A stretch of DNA of 64,000 bases from contig NZ_JAAVVC010000004.1 of NCBI RefSeq assembly GCF_018449725.1, positions 372,001 to 436,000 of the forward strand, given 5' to 3'. A program made the position numbers and the translations under genes. The notes under the pieces were generated by a model. It was not told the DNA's origin and ran no database searches. It saw only the letters and a list, made by a program, of their open reading frames with translations. This stretch comes from Pseudomonas sp. dw_612. Its GTDB lineage: Bacteria; Pseudomonadota; Gammaproteobacteria; Pseudomonadales; Pseudomonadaceae. Below, piece by piece: positions 37,556 through 47,335 of the stretch. The number at the start of each line of letters is the position of its first letter. Position 1 is the first letter of the stretch.

Positions 37556-37795
37556 GAGGTGTTCATCTGGGGATTGGCGCGCAGCGCCGTTCAACGCAGT
37601 CGAACACATTGCATGTAGGTCGTAGCGAAGCAGACCGGAGGGCAATGCCCCCAGATGGATTCCGGAACGAAGGAACGCCGAGCCTAAGCGAGGGGCCGGA
37701 CGCTCGGGGCGAGCCTTTTTTTGCTTACTTTTTTTTGGCGTTTGAAAAAAAGTGAGTCGCCGTAAGGGCGAAACCATAAGTCGCCGTTACCGCAG
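37556..37795 (-). repeat. Long noncoding repeat, copy B (inverted)
   Basis: Read on the minus strand it begins TAACGGCGACTTATGGTTTC. It then has CTTACGGCGACTCACTTT, a hairpin of the AAAAAAAGTAAGCAAA type, a CGCTTAGGCTCGGCGTTCC segment, and ends near ACACCTCCACTCAGCC. The order of blocks matches copy A (TAACGGCG, TTGGTT/ATGGTTTCGC, CTTAC.GCG..TCACTTT, AAAGTAA.CAAA, GAGGCTCGGC, CCTCCACTC.GCC). Confidence 0.6.
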
Positions 37796-37837
37796 GAATG
37801 GATATGTACCCAGTCAACAAATACCAGGTCGGCTACC

Positions 37838-37871
37838 AGGCCGCCTTCGCGAGCAAGCCCGCTCCCACAGG
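37838..37871. repeat. Single REP half
   Basis: CCGCCTTCGCGAGCAAGCCCGCTCCCACAGGGG is one half of a REP doublet without its partner, just downstream of the pepN stop. Confidence 0.75.
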
Positions 37872-37905
37872 GGTTCAGGGTGAACCCCGGGAGAGCGAGC
37901 CAAAA

Positions 37906-40563
37906 TCAGGCCAGGCTTTTACTGACCACTTCGAACACATCGCTGGACAGTTGACCCGAAGCCCGAATCCGCTCCAGCTCCCCTTTCATCAATGCCTGAC
38001 GCGCGTCATCGTATTTGCGCCAGCGAGTCAACGGCGCCAGTTGGCGCGAAGCAATCTGCGGGTTAAACCCGTTCAACTCGATCACCAGATCCGCCAGGAA
38101 CCGATACCCCGAACCATCAGCCGCATGGAAGTTGATCAGGTTCTGCCCGGCAAACGCCCCCACCAGCGCCCGCACCTTGTTCGGGTTCTTCATGTTGAAC
38201 GCCGGATGCTCCATCAACGCCTTCACCCGCGCCAAACCACCCGGCAACGTGCTGCCGGCCTGAACGCTGAACCACTGATCCATGACCAGCGGATTGTCCT
38301 TGAAGTGCTCGGCGAAACTGGCCAACGCTGTGGCTTTCTCGTCTTCAAACGACGAATTGACCAATACCGCCAAAGCGGTCAAACGCTCGGTCATGTTGTC
38401 GCTGGTTTCGAACTGTTCCAGCGTCGCTGCCAACACTTCCGGCTTGCCGCTGAGCATCAGGTACGACAGCGCGATGTTCTGCAATGCGCGACGGGCGAAG
38501 TGTTCGGCCTCGGCCACGTACGGGGTTTTCTTCGACAGGTCGCGGTTGGCCTGGTAACGCAGCCACAATGCTTCGAACAGGTTGTCCGCCAACTGCTTGC
38601 GCACAAACTCACGAGCGGTGTGGATCGCATCGACGTCAGCCACTTCGCTGATTTCAGTCAGGTACGCCTCGCCCGGCAGCGAAAGCATCTCCGCAACCAT
38701 GGCCTGGTCCAGCGTCTCGTCGCTCAGCACGGTTTGCAATGCCGAAATCAGTCGCTGATCCAGCACCAGTTTTTCGCCCTTCTGCTGCTGGGCGATCAGT
38801 TCTTGCAGCACCTGCACCGACAGTTGTTGACCGGCATCCCAGCGATTGAAGCCGTCGCTGTCGTGCTGCATCAGGAACATCAGTTGATCGCGGTTGTACG
38901 GGAAACTCAGTTTCACCGGCGCCGAGAAACCACGCAGCAACGAAGGCAATGGCTGTTCAGCGATGTCAACGAAAGTGAAAGTCTGCTCGGCTTCAGTCAC
39001 CGAGATGACCCGCGAAGTGCCTTGCGCCGAAGCTTCGCCAGACAGTCGCAGCGCAATCGCCGCGCCTTTGGAGTCCAGCAGGCCCAATTCCACAGGAATC
39101 ACGAACGGCAGTTTCTCGACCTTGTCCGGGGTGGCCGGGCAGGACTGACGGAAAGTCAGGCTGTAGGTTTTCGCCGCCGCGTCGTAAGACTCGCTCACCG
39201 CCAATCGCGGTGTACCGGCCTGGCTGTACCAGCGTTTGAACTGGGTCAGGTCGACACCGTTGGCATCTTCCATGGCCTTGATAAAGTCGTCACAAGTCAC
39301 GGCCTGCCCGTCGTGGCGATCGAAGTACAGGTCGCTGCCCTTACGGAAACCTTCGGCGCCAAGCAAGGTGTGGATCATGCCGACCACTTCCGAGCCCTTT
39401 TCGTACACGGTCAGGGTGTAGAAGTTGGAGATTTCGATAAAGCTGTCCGGGCGCACGGCGTGGGCCATCGGGCCGGCGTCTTCGGCGAACTGGTGGGTGC
39501 GCAGGTAGGCGACGTCCTGGATGCGCTTGACCGTGGCCGAGTTCATGTCGGCGGAGAAGCCGGAATCGCGGAACACGGTGAAGCCTTCCTTGAGCGACAA
39601 CTGGAACCAGTCGCGGCAGGTCACGCGGTTGCCCGACCAGTTGTGGAAGTATTCGTGGGCGACGATCGCCTCGACCCGCTGGTGCGCGGCGTCGGTGGCG
39701 GTTTCGGCCCGGGCCAGCACGGCGCTGGAGTTGAAGATGTTGAGGCCCTTGTTCTCCATGGCGCCCATGTTGAAGTCGTTGACCGCGACGATCATGAAGA
39801 TGTCCAGATCGTACTCCCGACCGTAGACCTCTTCGTCCCAGCGCATCGACTTCTTCAGGCTGTTCATGGCGTGCTGGCACTTGTCGATGTTTTCCGGCTC
39901 GACGTAGATGCGCAGCGCCACGGAGCGCTCGGTCATGGTGGTGAAGGTGTCTTCAACGCACCACAAGTCACCGGCGACCAGCGCGAACAGGTACGCCGGT
40001 TTCATGAACGGGTCTTCCCAGGTCGCCCAGTGCCGGCCGTCTTCGCCAGGGCCCGAGGCAATCGGGTTGCCGTTGGACAGCAGCACCGGATAACTGTGCT
40101 GCTCGGCGACCACCGTGGTGGTGAACTTGCTCATCACGTCCGGGCGGTCGAGGTAATAGGTGATCTTGCGGAAACCTTCGGCCTCGCACTGGGTGCAGAA
40201 CATGCCGCTGGATTTGTACAAGCCTTCCAGCGCGGTGTTGGTTTCCGGGTGGATGCGCACGCTGGTGTCGACCGTGAAGCGCTCGCTCTGCGGGTGCAGC
40301 GTCAGGTGGTTTTCGGTCAACAGGTAGTCGTCGGCGCTCAGTTCGCGATCGGCCAGGTTCACCGTCAACAGCTCAAGCTGCTGGCCATCGAGGACCAGCG
40401 GCGGCAAGCCCGGGCCGCGCTCGGGATTGCGGCGCATCACCAGTTGCGCATGGACCAGGCTGTGGTCCTCGAACAACTCGAAGGTCAGGTGCGTCTCGTC
40501 GATCAGGTACTCGGGCGCCTGATAGTCCTTCAAGTAGATCATCTTCGGTTGTTCGGTGCGCAT
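37906..40563 (-). CDS. pepN: Aminopeptidase N
   Basis: 885 aa, M1 family, the usual PepN length, with AAGGA 8 nt before the ATG at 40563. The substrate-binding GAMEN motif is at about residue 266 and zinc site HEYFHNW at about 301, with the third ligand Glu 18 residues on (SLKEG). A cytosolic enzyme that trims N-terminal residues from peptides. It follows the DUF2797 gene by 10 nt, forming an operon DUF1315-DUF2797-pepN. Confidence 0.97.
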   Translation of the reverse strand: MRTEQPKMIYLKDYQAPEYLIDETHLTFELFEDHSLVHAQLVMRRNPERGPGLPPLVLDGQQLELLTVNLADRELSADDYLLTENHLTLHPQSERFTVDTSVRIHPETNTALEGLYKSSGMFCTQCEAEGFRKITYYLDRPDVMSKFTTTVVAEQHSYPVLLSNGNPIASGPGEDGRHWATWEDPFMKPAYLFALVAGDLWCVEDTFTTMTERSVALRIYVEPENIDKCQHAMNSLKKSMRWDEEVYGREYDLDIFMIVAVNDFNMGAMENKGLNIFNSSAVLARAETATDAAHQRVEAIVAHEYFHNWSGNRVTCRDWFQLSLKEGFTVFRDSGFSADMNSATVKRIQDVAYLRTHQFAEDAGPMAHAVRPDSFIEISNFYTLTVYEKGSEVVGMIHTLLGAEGFRKGSDLYFDRHDGQAVTCDDFIKAMEDANGVDLTQFKRWYSQAGTPRLAVSESYDAAAKTYSLTFRQSCPATPDKVEKLPFVIPVELGLLDSKGAAIALRLSGEASAQGTSRVISVTEAEQTFTFVDIAEQPLPSLLRGFSAPVKLSFPYNRDQLMFLMQHDSDGFNRWDAGQQLSVQVLQELIAQQQKGEKLVLDQRLISALQTVLSDETLDQAMVAEMLSLPGEAYLTEISEVADVDAIHTAREFVRKQLADNLFEALWLRYQANRDLSKKTPYVAEAEHFARRALQNIALSYLMLSGKPEVLAATLEQFETSDNMTERLTALAVLVNSSFEDEKATALASFAEHFKDNPLVMDQWFSVQAGSTLPGGLARVKALMEHPAFNMKNPNKVRALVGAFAGQNLINFHAADGSGYRFLADLVIELNGFNPQIASRQLAPLTRWRKYDDARQALMKGELERIRASGQLSSDVFEVVSKSLA

Positions 40564-40573
40564 ACTGGAGTCC

Positions 40574-41404
40574 TTACTGATGCACGGCGAGCTGATAGGC
40601 CGTGTATTTACGAATATTGATCACGCCGGTGTCGAAAATCAGGTACTGGCCCTTGATCCCCAGCAGCGTGCCTTCGGCAATCGGGTTCTTGTCCAGGTTG
40701 AAGCTGACGATTTTGGCCGGGTATTGCTCGATCGGGTATCGGATTTCGAGGACGTCTACATCGGCAATAGTCTGGATTGCCTGTAGTCCAAATCGTTCCT
40801 GCAAACCTTGCAAACCTTCGGCGCAGCTATCAAACAGTTGATCGCGAACCTCGGCCAGGTCCACCGACACCGCGTCGCCCTTGAGTAAAGCACGCCAATT
40901 GGTCTTGTCAGCCACCTGGCTGCGGAACAGGTCTTCGACGAAGCCCGACTGCTGACGGGTCGAGACGCGCATGATCGGCAACGCCTGACGGGCGCCCTGG
41001 TCGATCCAGCGGGTCGGCAACTGGGTGGCGCGGGTAATCCCGACTTTCACCCCCGACGAGTTGGACAGGTAGACGATGTGATCGGTCATACAGAACTTCT
41101 GGCCCCACTCCGGCTCACGGCACGTACCGGCGTCGAAGTGGCAACGCTCCGGGCTCATGATGCAGATGTCGCACTGGGCCAGTTTGGTCATGCACGGATA
41201 GCAATAACCCTGGCTGAAACTGGTTTTAGTCTTGCGTCCGCAATGGGAACAGAAAATCGCCCCCAGGTATTCCAGGCGCACGGTCGTACCGATCAACGGA
41301 TTGACCGGCACCTCGGTGTCGCCCAGACGAAAAGCGTACTGCACGTTCGGCCCGTCCAGGCGCGCCGACATTTTGCTGATTGCACCGCGGCCAATCTCAA
41401 TCAA
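40574..41404 (-). CDS. DUF2797 zinc-ribbon protein
   Basis: 276 aa from a TTG at 41404 overlapping the DUF1315 stop (TTGA); the next ATG is at 41371. A cysteine-rich zinc-ribbon-like segment lies at about residues 55-105 (FCSHCGRKTKTSF, YCYPCMTK, CDICIMSPERC). It is followed by a GIY-YIG-like strand pair (IVYLSNSSGVKVGITR), a known resemblance of this family. The family is common in gammaproteobacteria with no established function. The start codon is uncertain. Confidence 0.85.
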   Translation of the reverse strand: MIEIGRGAISKMSARLDGPNVQYAFRLGDTEVPVNPLIGTTVRLEYLGAIFCSHCGRKTKTSFSQGYCYPCMTKLAQCDICIMSPERCHFDAGTCREPEWGQKFCMTDHIVYLSNSSGVKVGITRATQLPTRWIDQGARQALPIMRVSTRQQSGFVEDLFRSQVADKTNWRALLKGDAVSVDLAEVRDQLFDSCAEGLQGLQERFGLQAIQTIADVDVLEIRYPIEQYPAKIVSFNLDKNPIAEGTLLGIKGQYLIFDTGVINIRKYTAYQLAVHQ

Positions 41405-41661
41405 TGGATGGCATCCGACTTGAACAGGATATTCGGCACGCTGATCGACTTGGAGCTGCATTCCTGCGGGCCCATGTAGCCGGTCCGCTCTTCTTCGGGC
41501 AGGTTCTGGATTTCCCAGGCGATCATCGCTTGCAGGGACAGTTCGCGTTGTTCGGCGGTAAGTTTGCCACCGTCGGACCATTTGCCGATTTCCACCGCCA
41601 GTTTCAGGCTCTGGTAGATATCGGGGGTGATGTTTTTGATCATTTCGTTAAAAGAGGACAT
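41401..41661 (-). CDS. DUF1315 family protein
   Basis: 86 aa from the ATG at 41661, with GGAG 7 nt upstream. A small helical soluble protein; WEIQNLPEEERTGYMG is characteristic of DUF1315, a family of unknown function usually next to DUF2797. It is first gene of the DUF1315-DUF2797-pepN operon. Confidence 0.88.
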   Translation of the reverse strand: MSSFNEMIKNITPDIYQSLKLAVEIGKWSDGGKLTAEQRELSLQAMIAWEIQNLPEEERTGYMGPQECSSKSISVPNILFKSDAIH

Positions 41662-41695
41662 CAAGGTCTCCGCGCTCTTTATTTACATGTCTGTT

Positions 41696-42565
41696 TTAGA
41701 CGGCGAGTTTACGACGGTTGTACAAACCGCCCAACAAACCGGTGAAGCATCCGATGAGCAGCCCGCCGACGTGGGCCGCGTTGGCAATTTCGCCGAAGCC
41801 GATCATCGAGATCAGCCCGGACATGCACAACACCAGCCAGACCAGCATCATCACCAGGACACCGCGAGGCAAACGATAAGCCGGGTTCGGCGACAGCAAC
41901 TGGAAGATCCAACAATGCCCGAGCAAGCCGTAGAGCACGCCGGACAAGCCGCCAAACAGCGTCGCGCCGCTGAACCAATACTGGGCGTAGTTGGAAACCA
42001 GGCTGAACAGCAAGGTCAGGCCGATCAGGTTGATGCTGCCCTGGCGCGCCTCGATGCGTCGCCCCAGTTCCCAGTACCACATGCCGTTCATGGCCAGGTG
42101 CAGGAAGCCGAAGTGGATCAGCATCGGCGCCACCAGACGCCACCACTGCCCCGCCGCCAGGCCTTCGTCCAGCGGCGTGAACTCGATGTAGTCGCCGAGC
42201 ACGCGGAAATCGAGGAAGGTAAACCAGTGCAGGGTGTTGAGGTTTTCCCCCAGCACCGTCACGGCACCGACGATCAGGCACAGCAACAGAATGCCCGCGG
42301 TCGCCTTGCTATGGCGCAACTGCTCGACGAAACCCGGGCGCCGCATGGTCTGCGCCACCGGGATGTCCAGTTGCTGATCGGGATCACCCGCCGGGAAGCG
42401 TTCGTATAGGGAGCGCACGTCCTCGCTGATGTTGGCCGGCACCCACAGCACCTGCTCGCCCGCCTCTTCGCTGACGCGATGGGGCACTTGCATGCGTTGC
42501 AGCAACTTGACGAAGCCGCTCAAATCCACCGCCAGGGGCAGACGCAATACCGCCACCGTACTCAT
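41696..42565 (-). CDS. Rhomboid family intramembrane serine protease (GlpG-like)
   Basis: 289 aa. A soluble N-terminal domain (about 1-85) precedes six or seven helices. Catalytic serine lies in GLSGVLYGLLGH and the histidine in NAAHVGGLLIG near the C-terminus. HFGFLHLAMNGMWYWELG is the conserved HxxxN region. It cleaves membrane proteins within or next to helices. It overlaps the upstream phosphatase gene by 4 nt, in a nadK-phosphatase-rhomboid operon. Confidence 0.93.
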   Translation of the reverse strand: MSTVAVLRLPLAVDLSGFVKLLQRMQVPHRVSEEAGEQVLWVPANISEDVRSLYERFPAGDPDQQLDIPVAQTMRRPGFVEQLRHSKATAGILLLCLIVGAVTVLGENLNTLHWFTFLDFRVLGDYIEFTPLDEGLAAGQWWRLVAPMLIHFGFLHLAMNGMWYWELGRRIEARQGSINLIGLTLLFSLVSNYAQYWFSGATLFGGLSGVLYGLLGHCWIFQLLSPNPAYRLPRGVLVMMLVWLVLCMSGLISMIGFGEIANAAHVGGLLIGCFTGLLGGLYNRRKLAV

Positions 42566-43533
42566 TGCAAGGCCTCCGGCCGTTCGACGTCGACCCAGAC
42601 AAATTTATGCGGGTCGAGACGGGTTTCCTGGTCCAGGCGATAAGCCACCAGTTTGCCGTAGAGCACCGCGCTGTAATCCAGGCAGGCCAGGTTCGGCCGG
42701 ATCGGCGCCGGTTTGCCACTGCGCCAGTAATGGCCGACGAACAGCAAGGGCTCGTCGATGCCGTAGCGCAACAAGGTGTTTTTCTCGGTGGACGACAGCG
42801 GCGTACGGGCCACCGGTTCCGGCAAGGCGTCGGGCTGGAACACAATGTCTCCGTAGGTTTGCGGGTCGTCTTCCCAGAACTTGGTGCGGAAGAACGAACG
42901 CGTCAGGCCATCGCCGCTGGTCATGGTCTGGCCATCGGGCAGGCGCATGTCGGTGCCGCGCAGCAGGCGATCGAACACGGTGCAGGCAAAACTGCCCGGC
43001 ACGGCCGAGGCCTGGAGGAAGTGTTCATCGACGCAACCATCGGGAAACAACGCGCGCAACGGCTCGATCAGGCCCGAATCCCAGCAGGCATGCACCACGC
43101 GAAAACGCCCGGCATCGACGAACAACGGCAGTTCGTAGAACCATTGCTGGAAGTCATGCCAATCGCCCGGATGGTCTTCGAATTGGGTCAGGGTTTCCCC
43201 CAGCAGACGGGCATGGCGCGGCGTGTGCTCGCGCACAAACTGCTTGCCGCTGCCGGGTGGCGCCGGAGTGCTCCAGCCGAGGGCGTTGAATTCATGGTTG
43301 CCCATGATGCACAGCGCCTGGCCGGCCTCGACCATGTCGTGGACGATGTGCAGCGCTTCGCGAATACGCGGGCCGCGGTCGATGATATCGCCGACAAACA
43401 CCGCCATACGCGACGGATGCCGCCAGACACCGCCCTGTTTGTGGTAACCGAGCCGGTCGAGCAAGTGCTCAAGGGTCAGAGCGCAACCGTGCACGTCACC
43501 GATCAGGTCGTAGCTACGCGCGGGATCGAGCAT
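42562..43533 (-). CDS. Metallophosphatase (PPP/ApaH-like)
   Basis: 323 aa from the ATG at 43533, whose A is shared with the nadK stop (TGATG). The PPP-family signatures are present: DLIGDVHG (about 8-15), FVGDIIDRGP (about 45-54) and IMGNHEFNA (about 75). A late GHYW histidine completes the metal site. It resembles bacterial diadenosine tetraphosphatase or Ser/Thr phosphatases; the substrate is unknown. It is coupled to nadK upstream and the rhomboid gene downstream. Confidence 0.9.
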   Translation of the reverse strand: MLDPARSYDLIGDVHGCALTLEHLLDRLGYHKQGGVWRHPSRMAVFVGDIIDRGPRIREALHIVHDMVEAGQALCIMGNHEFNALGWSTPAPPGSGKQFVREHTPRHARLLGETLTQFEDHPGDWHDFQQWFYELPLFVDAGRFRVVHACWDSGLIEPLRALFPDGCVDEHFLQASAVPGSFACTVFDRLLRGTDMRLPDGQTMTSGDGLTRSFFRTKFWEDDPQTYGDIVFQPDALPEPVARTPLSSTEKNTLLRYGIDEPLLFVGHYWRSGKPAPIRPNLACLDYSAVLYGKLVAYRLDQETRLDPHKFVWVDVERPEALQ

Positions 43534-44423
43534 CAGTCGCCTCCACCACCCAACCGACTGCCCCAGCCGAGCTTGGTCCGGCACACTTCGTAGTAGTTGT
43601 GGTCGAGGGGGTGAATCAGCCGCAACTTCTGGGCTTTTTTACTGATGGTGATGGTGTCGCCCGGCGCGCAGGTGAAATGGTTCTGCCCATCACAGGAGAC
43701 TTGCGGGTAGATCTGCATATCCTTGGACACGACGATTTTCAGCTCACTGTTGCCATCGACCACAATTGGCCGGCCTGACAAGGTATGGGGGTACATCGGC
43801 ACAATCACAATAGCGTCGAGCTTGGGATGCATGATCGGCCCGCCCGCCGACAGCGCATAAGCGGTCGAACCGGTCGGCGTGGCGACGATCAGGCCGTCGG
43901 CCTTCTGGCTGCAGACGAACTGGCCGTCGATGTACAGCTCGAATTCGATCATCCGCGTGGATTTGCCGGGGTGCAGCACCACGTCGTTCAGCGCATCGCC
44001 CTGGCCAATGGCCTCGGCGTGGCGACGGACTTCGGCTTGCAACAGGAAGCGGTTTTCCACCAGATAATGGCCGTCGAGCACTTCGGCGACTTTGACTTCC
44101 AGCTCATCGGGGCGAATGTCGGTCAGGAAACCGAGGCTGCCACGGTTGATCCCCAGCACCGGGATATTGTGTCGGGCCAGGGCGCGCGCGGCGCCGAGCA
44201 GGCTGCCGTCACCGCCGACCACAATCACCATGTCACACACTTCGCCGAGCATCTTGCGCGACGAGGTTTGCAGGCCATGCCCCGGCAGGACTTCGGCGAT
44301 GGTGTCTTCGAGGATCACGTGCAGGTGACGATCGAGCAGAAACCGTTTCAGTCGGCGGACGGTATCCAGCACCTGCGAACTGCCCAGGCGACCGATGATG
44401 CCGATATTACGAAATTGCTCCAT
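43533..44423 (-). CDS. nadK: NAD kinase
   Basis: 296 aa with AGGAG just before the ATG. The GGDGS motif ([15 protein letters not shown], about residue 70) and the second conserved block ([20 protein letters not shown]) identify NAD kinase, which makes NADP from NAD and ATP. Length is standard. It heads a three-gene operon and diverges from the DUF1853 gene across about 105 nt. Confidence 0.97.
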   Translation of the reverse strand: MEQFRNIGIIGRLGSSQVLDTVRRLKRFLLDRHLHVILEDTIAEVLPGHGLQTSSRKMLGEVCDMVIVVGGDGSLLGAARALARHNIPVLGINRGSLGFLTDIRPDELEVKVAEVLDGHYLVENRFLLQAEVRRHAEAIGQGDALNDVVLHPGKSTRMIEFELYIDGQFVCSQKADGLIVATPTGSTAYALSAGGPIMHPKLDAIVIVPMYPHTLSGRPIVVDGNSELKIVVSKDMQIYPQVSCDGQNHFTCAPGDTITISKKAQKLRLIHPLDHNYYEVCRTKLGWGSRLGGGGD

Positions 44424-44528
44424 GGGGCTCCTGCGAGGTTCTGCGTCGGGCTAAAGCGACGATTATGGGCGAAAGCGCGGGATAGACAAAATCCTTTAAG
44501 CCGCGACTTAAGAGGCTATGCTCGCAGA

Positions 44529-45479
44529 ATGATCTTATTCCCGGATTTGCTCCAGTTACCCCACCAGTTGCGCCACCCCGAAGTGCGCGACCTGGCCTGG
44601 GTCATCCTCGCGCCGCCGATGCTCGCCGAGCCGCCCTGGCCGCAGCGTCATCCGCTGGCCGGCAGCGACTGGGTGCAGGCGCCGCAAGGCCTGGAGCGCT
44701 GGTTGCGGGAACTGGATCGCGACAGCTATGACTTGCTGCACTGGCTCGCACAGTCGCGGACCCGGCGCCTGGGTCTGTATTACGAACGCCTGTGGCAATA
44801 CGCAGTGCGGCATGCGCCGGGCATCGAGTTGATCGCTGCCAATCTGCCGATCCGCCGCGAAGGTCACACCTTGGGCGAGCTGGACATGCTGCTGCGCGAT
44901 CGCGACGGTGTGCATCACCTGGAACTGGCGATCAAGCTCTACCTCGGCCCGCAAAACGGCGATGGCCATGACACGGCGACGTGGCTCGGCCCGGGTTGCC
45001 ACGATCGACTGGACCGTAAACTGGCGCACCTGAGCCAGCATCAATTGCCGATTTCCGCCCGGCCGGAAAGCCGCGAAGTGCTGGCGGCGCTGGATATCCA
45101 GCAGTTCAGTGCGCATTTGTGGCTGGGCGGTTACTTGCTGTATCCGTGGCCGGGACAGTCTGCGTCGCCGAACGGCGCGCATCCGCAGCACCTGCGTGGT
45201 AGCTGGCTGCATCAGAAGGATTGGGCGGATTTTGTCGTGCAACGGCCGCCCGGTCGCTGGCAACCCCTGCCCCGGCATGCCTGGCTGGCGCCGGCGCATT
45301 ATCCAGCAGAGCAGACCTGGAACACGGAACAGTTGGAGGCCTGGCTTGATGAATTAGAGCCCTTGGCGCCGGCGCAGTTGATGGTGCGGCTGACCGAGAA
45401 TGCCAGTGGGGAATGGGAAGAGGCCGAGCGGTTGTTTTTGGTGGCGGATCTTTGGCCGAATGTGCCGGGTACAGGTTGA
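44529..45479 (+). CDS. DUF1853 family protein
   Basis: 316 aa from the ATG at 44529. Opening [20 protein letters not shown] and the internal [25 protein letters not shown] and [12 protein letters not shown] blocks match DUF1853. The spaced acidic residues E..D and ELAIK resemble a PD-(D/E)xK nuclease-like core, which is an inference. It is usually found divergent from nadK in pseudomonads. Confidence 0.88.
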   Translation: MILFPDLLQLPHQLRHPEVRDLAWVILAPPMLAEPPWPQRHPLAGSDWVQAPQGLERWLRELDRDSYDLLHWLAQSRTRRLGLYYERLWQYAVRHAPGIELIAANLPIRREGHTLGELDMLLRDRDGVHHLELAIKLYLGPQNGDGHDTATWLGPGCHDRLDRKLAHLSQHQLPISARPESREVLAALDIQQFSAHLWLGGYLLYPWPGQSASPNGAHPQHLRGSWLHQKDWADFVVQRPPGRWQPLPRHAWLAPAHYPAEQTWNTEQLEAWLDELEPLAPAQLMVRLTENASGEWEEAERLFLVADLWPNVPGTG

Positions 45480-45505
45480 GGATTTGTGTTGTCAGGTCTG
45501 GCCTC

Positions 45506-45584
45506 TTCGCGAGCAAGCCCGCTCCCACAGGGGATTTGCGGCGTACACAAATCCAATGTGGGAGCGGGCTTGCCCGCGAATGGG
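45506..45584. repeat. REP doublet in tail-to-tail orientation
   Basis: It starts TTCGCGAGCAAGCCCGCTCC and ends GGAGCGGGCTTGCCCGCGAA. The two REPs point the opposite way from the head-to-head pairs elsewhere in the window, and lie between two convergent genes. Confidence 0.85.
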
Positions 45585-45595
45585 GCCAACTCGGC

Positions 45596-46879
45596 CTAAA
45601 TGGATAACCGCAAAGCCAACGCCGCCAACGTCACCAACAACACCGGCACCGTCAGCACAATCCCGACCTTGAAGTAATACCCCCAGCCAATCTTGATGCT
45701 CTTGCGCTCCAGCACATGCAGCCACAGCAACGTCGCCAGACTGCCGATCGGGGTGATTTTCGGCCCGAGGTCACTGCCGATGACGTTGGCATAGATCATC
45801 GCTTCCTTGATCACGCCTGTGGCCTGGCTCGCGTCGATCGATAGCAGACCAATCAGCACCGTCGGCAAATTATTCATGATCGACGACAACAGCGCCGTCA
45901 GCACCCCGGTGCCCATGGCCGCGCCCCAGACCCCATAACCGGCAAAACCGTTGAGCCAACCGGCCAGATAGTCCGTGAGCCCGGCATTGCGCAGGCCGTA
46001 GACCACCAGGTACATGCCCAGGGAGAAAATCACGATCTGCCACGGCGCTTCTTTCATGACCTTGCGCGTGGAGATCTTGTGACCGCGAGCGGCGATTCCG
46101 AGCAGCAACGCGGCGCACACCGCGGAAATCGCGCTGATCGGAATGCCCAACGGTTCGAGGGCAAAGCAACCGACCAGCAAAATCACCAACACCGCCCAAC
46201 CGGCATAAAACGTGGCTTTGTCGTGGATCGCCGTAGCCGGGTCTTCCAGTTGCTCCGGGTCGTAGGCCTTGGGAATGTCCTTGCGGAAGAACCACATCAG
46301 CATACCCAGCGTGGCGGCGACGCTGACGAAGTTGACCGGAATCATCACCGCCGCATAGCGGTTGAAGCCGATATGGAAGAAGTCGGCAGAGACGATATTC
46401 ACCAGGTTCGACACCACCAGCGGCAGGCTCGCGGTGTCGGCGATGAAACCCGCGCCCATCACGAAGGCCAGGGTCGCGGCGGGCGAGAAACGCAGGGCCA
46501 GCAACATCGAGATCACGATCGGCGTGAGGATCAGCGCCGCACCATCGTTGGCAAACAACGCCGACACCAGCGCCCCGAGCAACACCATAAAGGCAAATAG
46601 TTTGCGTCCGCTGCCCTTGCCCCAGCGCGCCACGTGCAGCGCCGCCCAGGCAAAGAATCCTGCCTCATCCAGCAGCAAACTGATGATGATCAGCGCGACA
46701 AAAGTACCGGTGGCGTTCCAGATAATCTGCCATACCAGCGGAATATCACTCAGGTGCACCACCCCGAAAAGCAGCGCCAACACCGCGCCGAACACCGCGC
46801 TCCAGCCGACGCCGAGGCCTTTGGGTTGCCAGATCACCAGGGTAATGGTCAGCAGGAAAATCAACGACGCAATGAGCAT
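45596..46879 (-). CDS. arsB: Arsenite efflux carrier ArsB
   Basis: 427 aa from the ATG at 46879, chosen because the protein then opens [20 protein letters not shown] like enterobacterial ArsB (429 aa), with AAGG upstream. About 12 helices; conserved blocks [41 protein letters not shown] and [20 protein letters not shown] are all intact. It exports arsenite or antimonite using proton motive force or an ArsA ATPase. No arsR, arsC or arsH lies next to it, which is unusual. Confidence 0.93.
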   Translation of the reverse strand: MLIASLIFLLTITLVIWQPKGLGVGWSAVFGAVLALLFGVVHLSDIPLVWQIIWNATGTFVALIIISLLLDEAGFFAWAALHVARWGKGSGRKLFAFMVLLGALVSALFANDGAALILTPIVISMLLALRFSPAATLAFVMGAGFIADTASLPLVVSNLVNIVSADFFHIGFNRYAAVMIPVNFVSVAATLGMLMWFFRKDIPKAYDPEQLEDPATAIHDKATFYAGWAVLVILLVGCFALEPLGIPISAISAVCAALLLGIAARGHKISTRKVMKEAPWQIVIFSLGMYLVVYGLRNAGLTDYLAGWLNGFAGYGVWGAAMGTGVLTALLSSIMNNLPTVLIGLLSIDASQATGVIKEAMIYANVIGSDLGPKITPIGSLATLLWLHVLERKSIKIGWGYYFKVGIVLTVPVLLVTLAALALRLSI

Positions 46880-46988
46880 GCACAGCAGCCTTGAACGGAC
46901 AATCGGGTTGGGGGACATGCAACAGAGTGAAGGGTCGGGGGGATAATTCCGTCGCAGCAGATAAAATATTGCCCGCGCCACAACCCCC

Positions 46989-47078
46989 TGTGGGAGCGAG
47001 CTTGCTCGCGATGAGGGCGTGTCAGACGACATTATTGTTGACTGATACACCGCTATCGCGAGCAAGCTCGCTCCCACA
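46989..47078. repeat. REP doublet
   Basis: Head-to-head pair TGTGGGAGCGAGCTTGCTCG ... CGAGCAAGCTCGCTCCCACA upstream of arsB. Confidence 0.9.
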
Positions 47079-47102
47079 AGGGGATTGTTGTTGGGTCAGA
47101 AA

Positions 47103-47186
47103 TTACAACTTGATGACATGCCCCTCGACCGGCGCAACCTGCCCATGAAACAGCCGCGATATTACACGTTGCGCCGCTTCATAGCC
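47103..47186 (-). pseudogene. Remnant of a LacI-family regulator 3' end
   Basis: The minus strand encodes GYEAAQRVISRLFHGQVAPV followed by EGHVIKL and a stop, which is how LacI-family effector domains typically finish. A TGA directly precedes the glycine, and no helix-turn-helix or upstream domain is found before the REP at 47336. It looks like the last 27 codons of a deleted regulator. The rest of the 47079-47335 gap shows nothing I can support. Confidence 0.4.
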
Positions 47187-47335
47187 TCACCGGCTGCGGC
47201 CCGGTATCGCGCTCAACTGCGCCTGTCCGGTGCTCTGGGCGGAACCGGCGAAACAGCTGTAAACCAATTGCCCGGCCGGGATTGTCCATCCGCGATGGTC
47301 GCCTTGGAAGCGGACGTGTCGATTGGCACAAATCC

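Noticed and set aside
37069..37777. Several 60-116-codon frames in the repeat region
   Set aside because: They cross both copies of the long noncoding repeat in all frames, lack ribosome sites and have no recognisable products.
37798..40620. A 940-codon open frame on the plus strand
   Set aside because: It is the antisense shadow of pepN, whose zinc and GAMEN motifs are clear; the shadow protein has low-complexity His/Arg/Gln composition and no ribosome site.
43785..44528. Upstream extension of the DUF1853 frame
   Set aside because: The extension is antisense to nadK; the conserved family start is the ATG at 44529.
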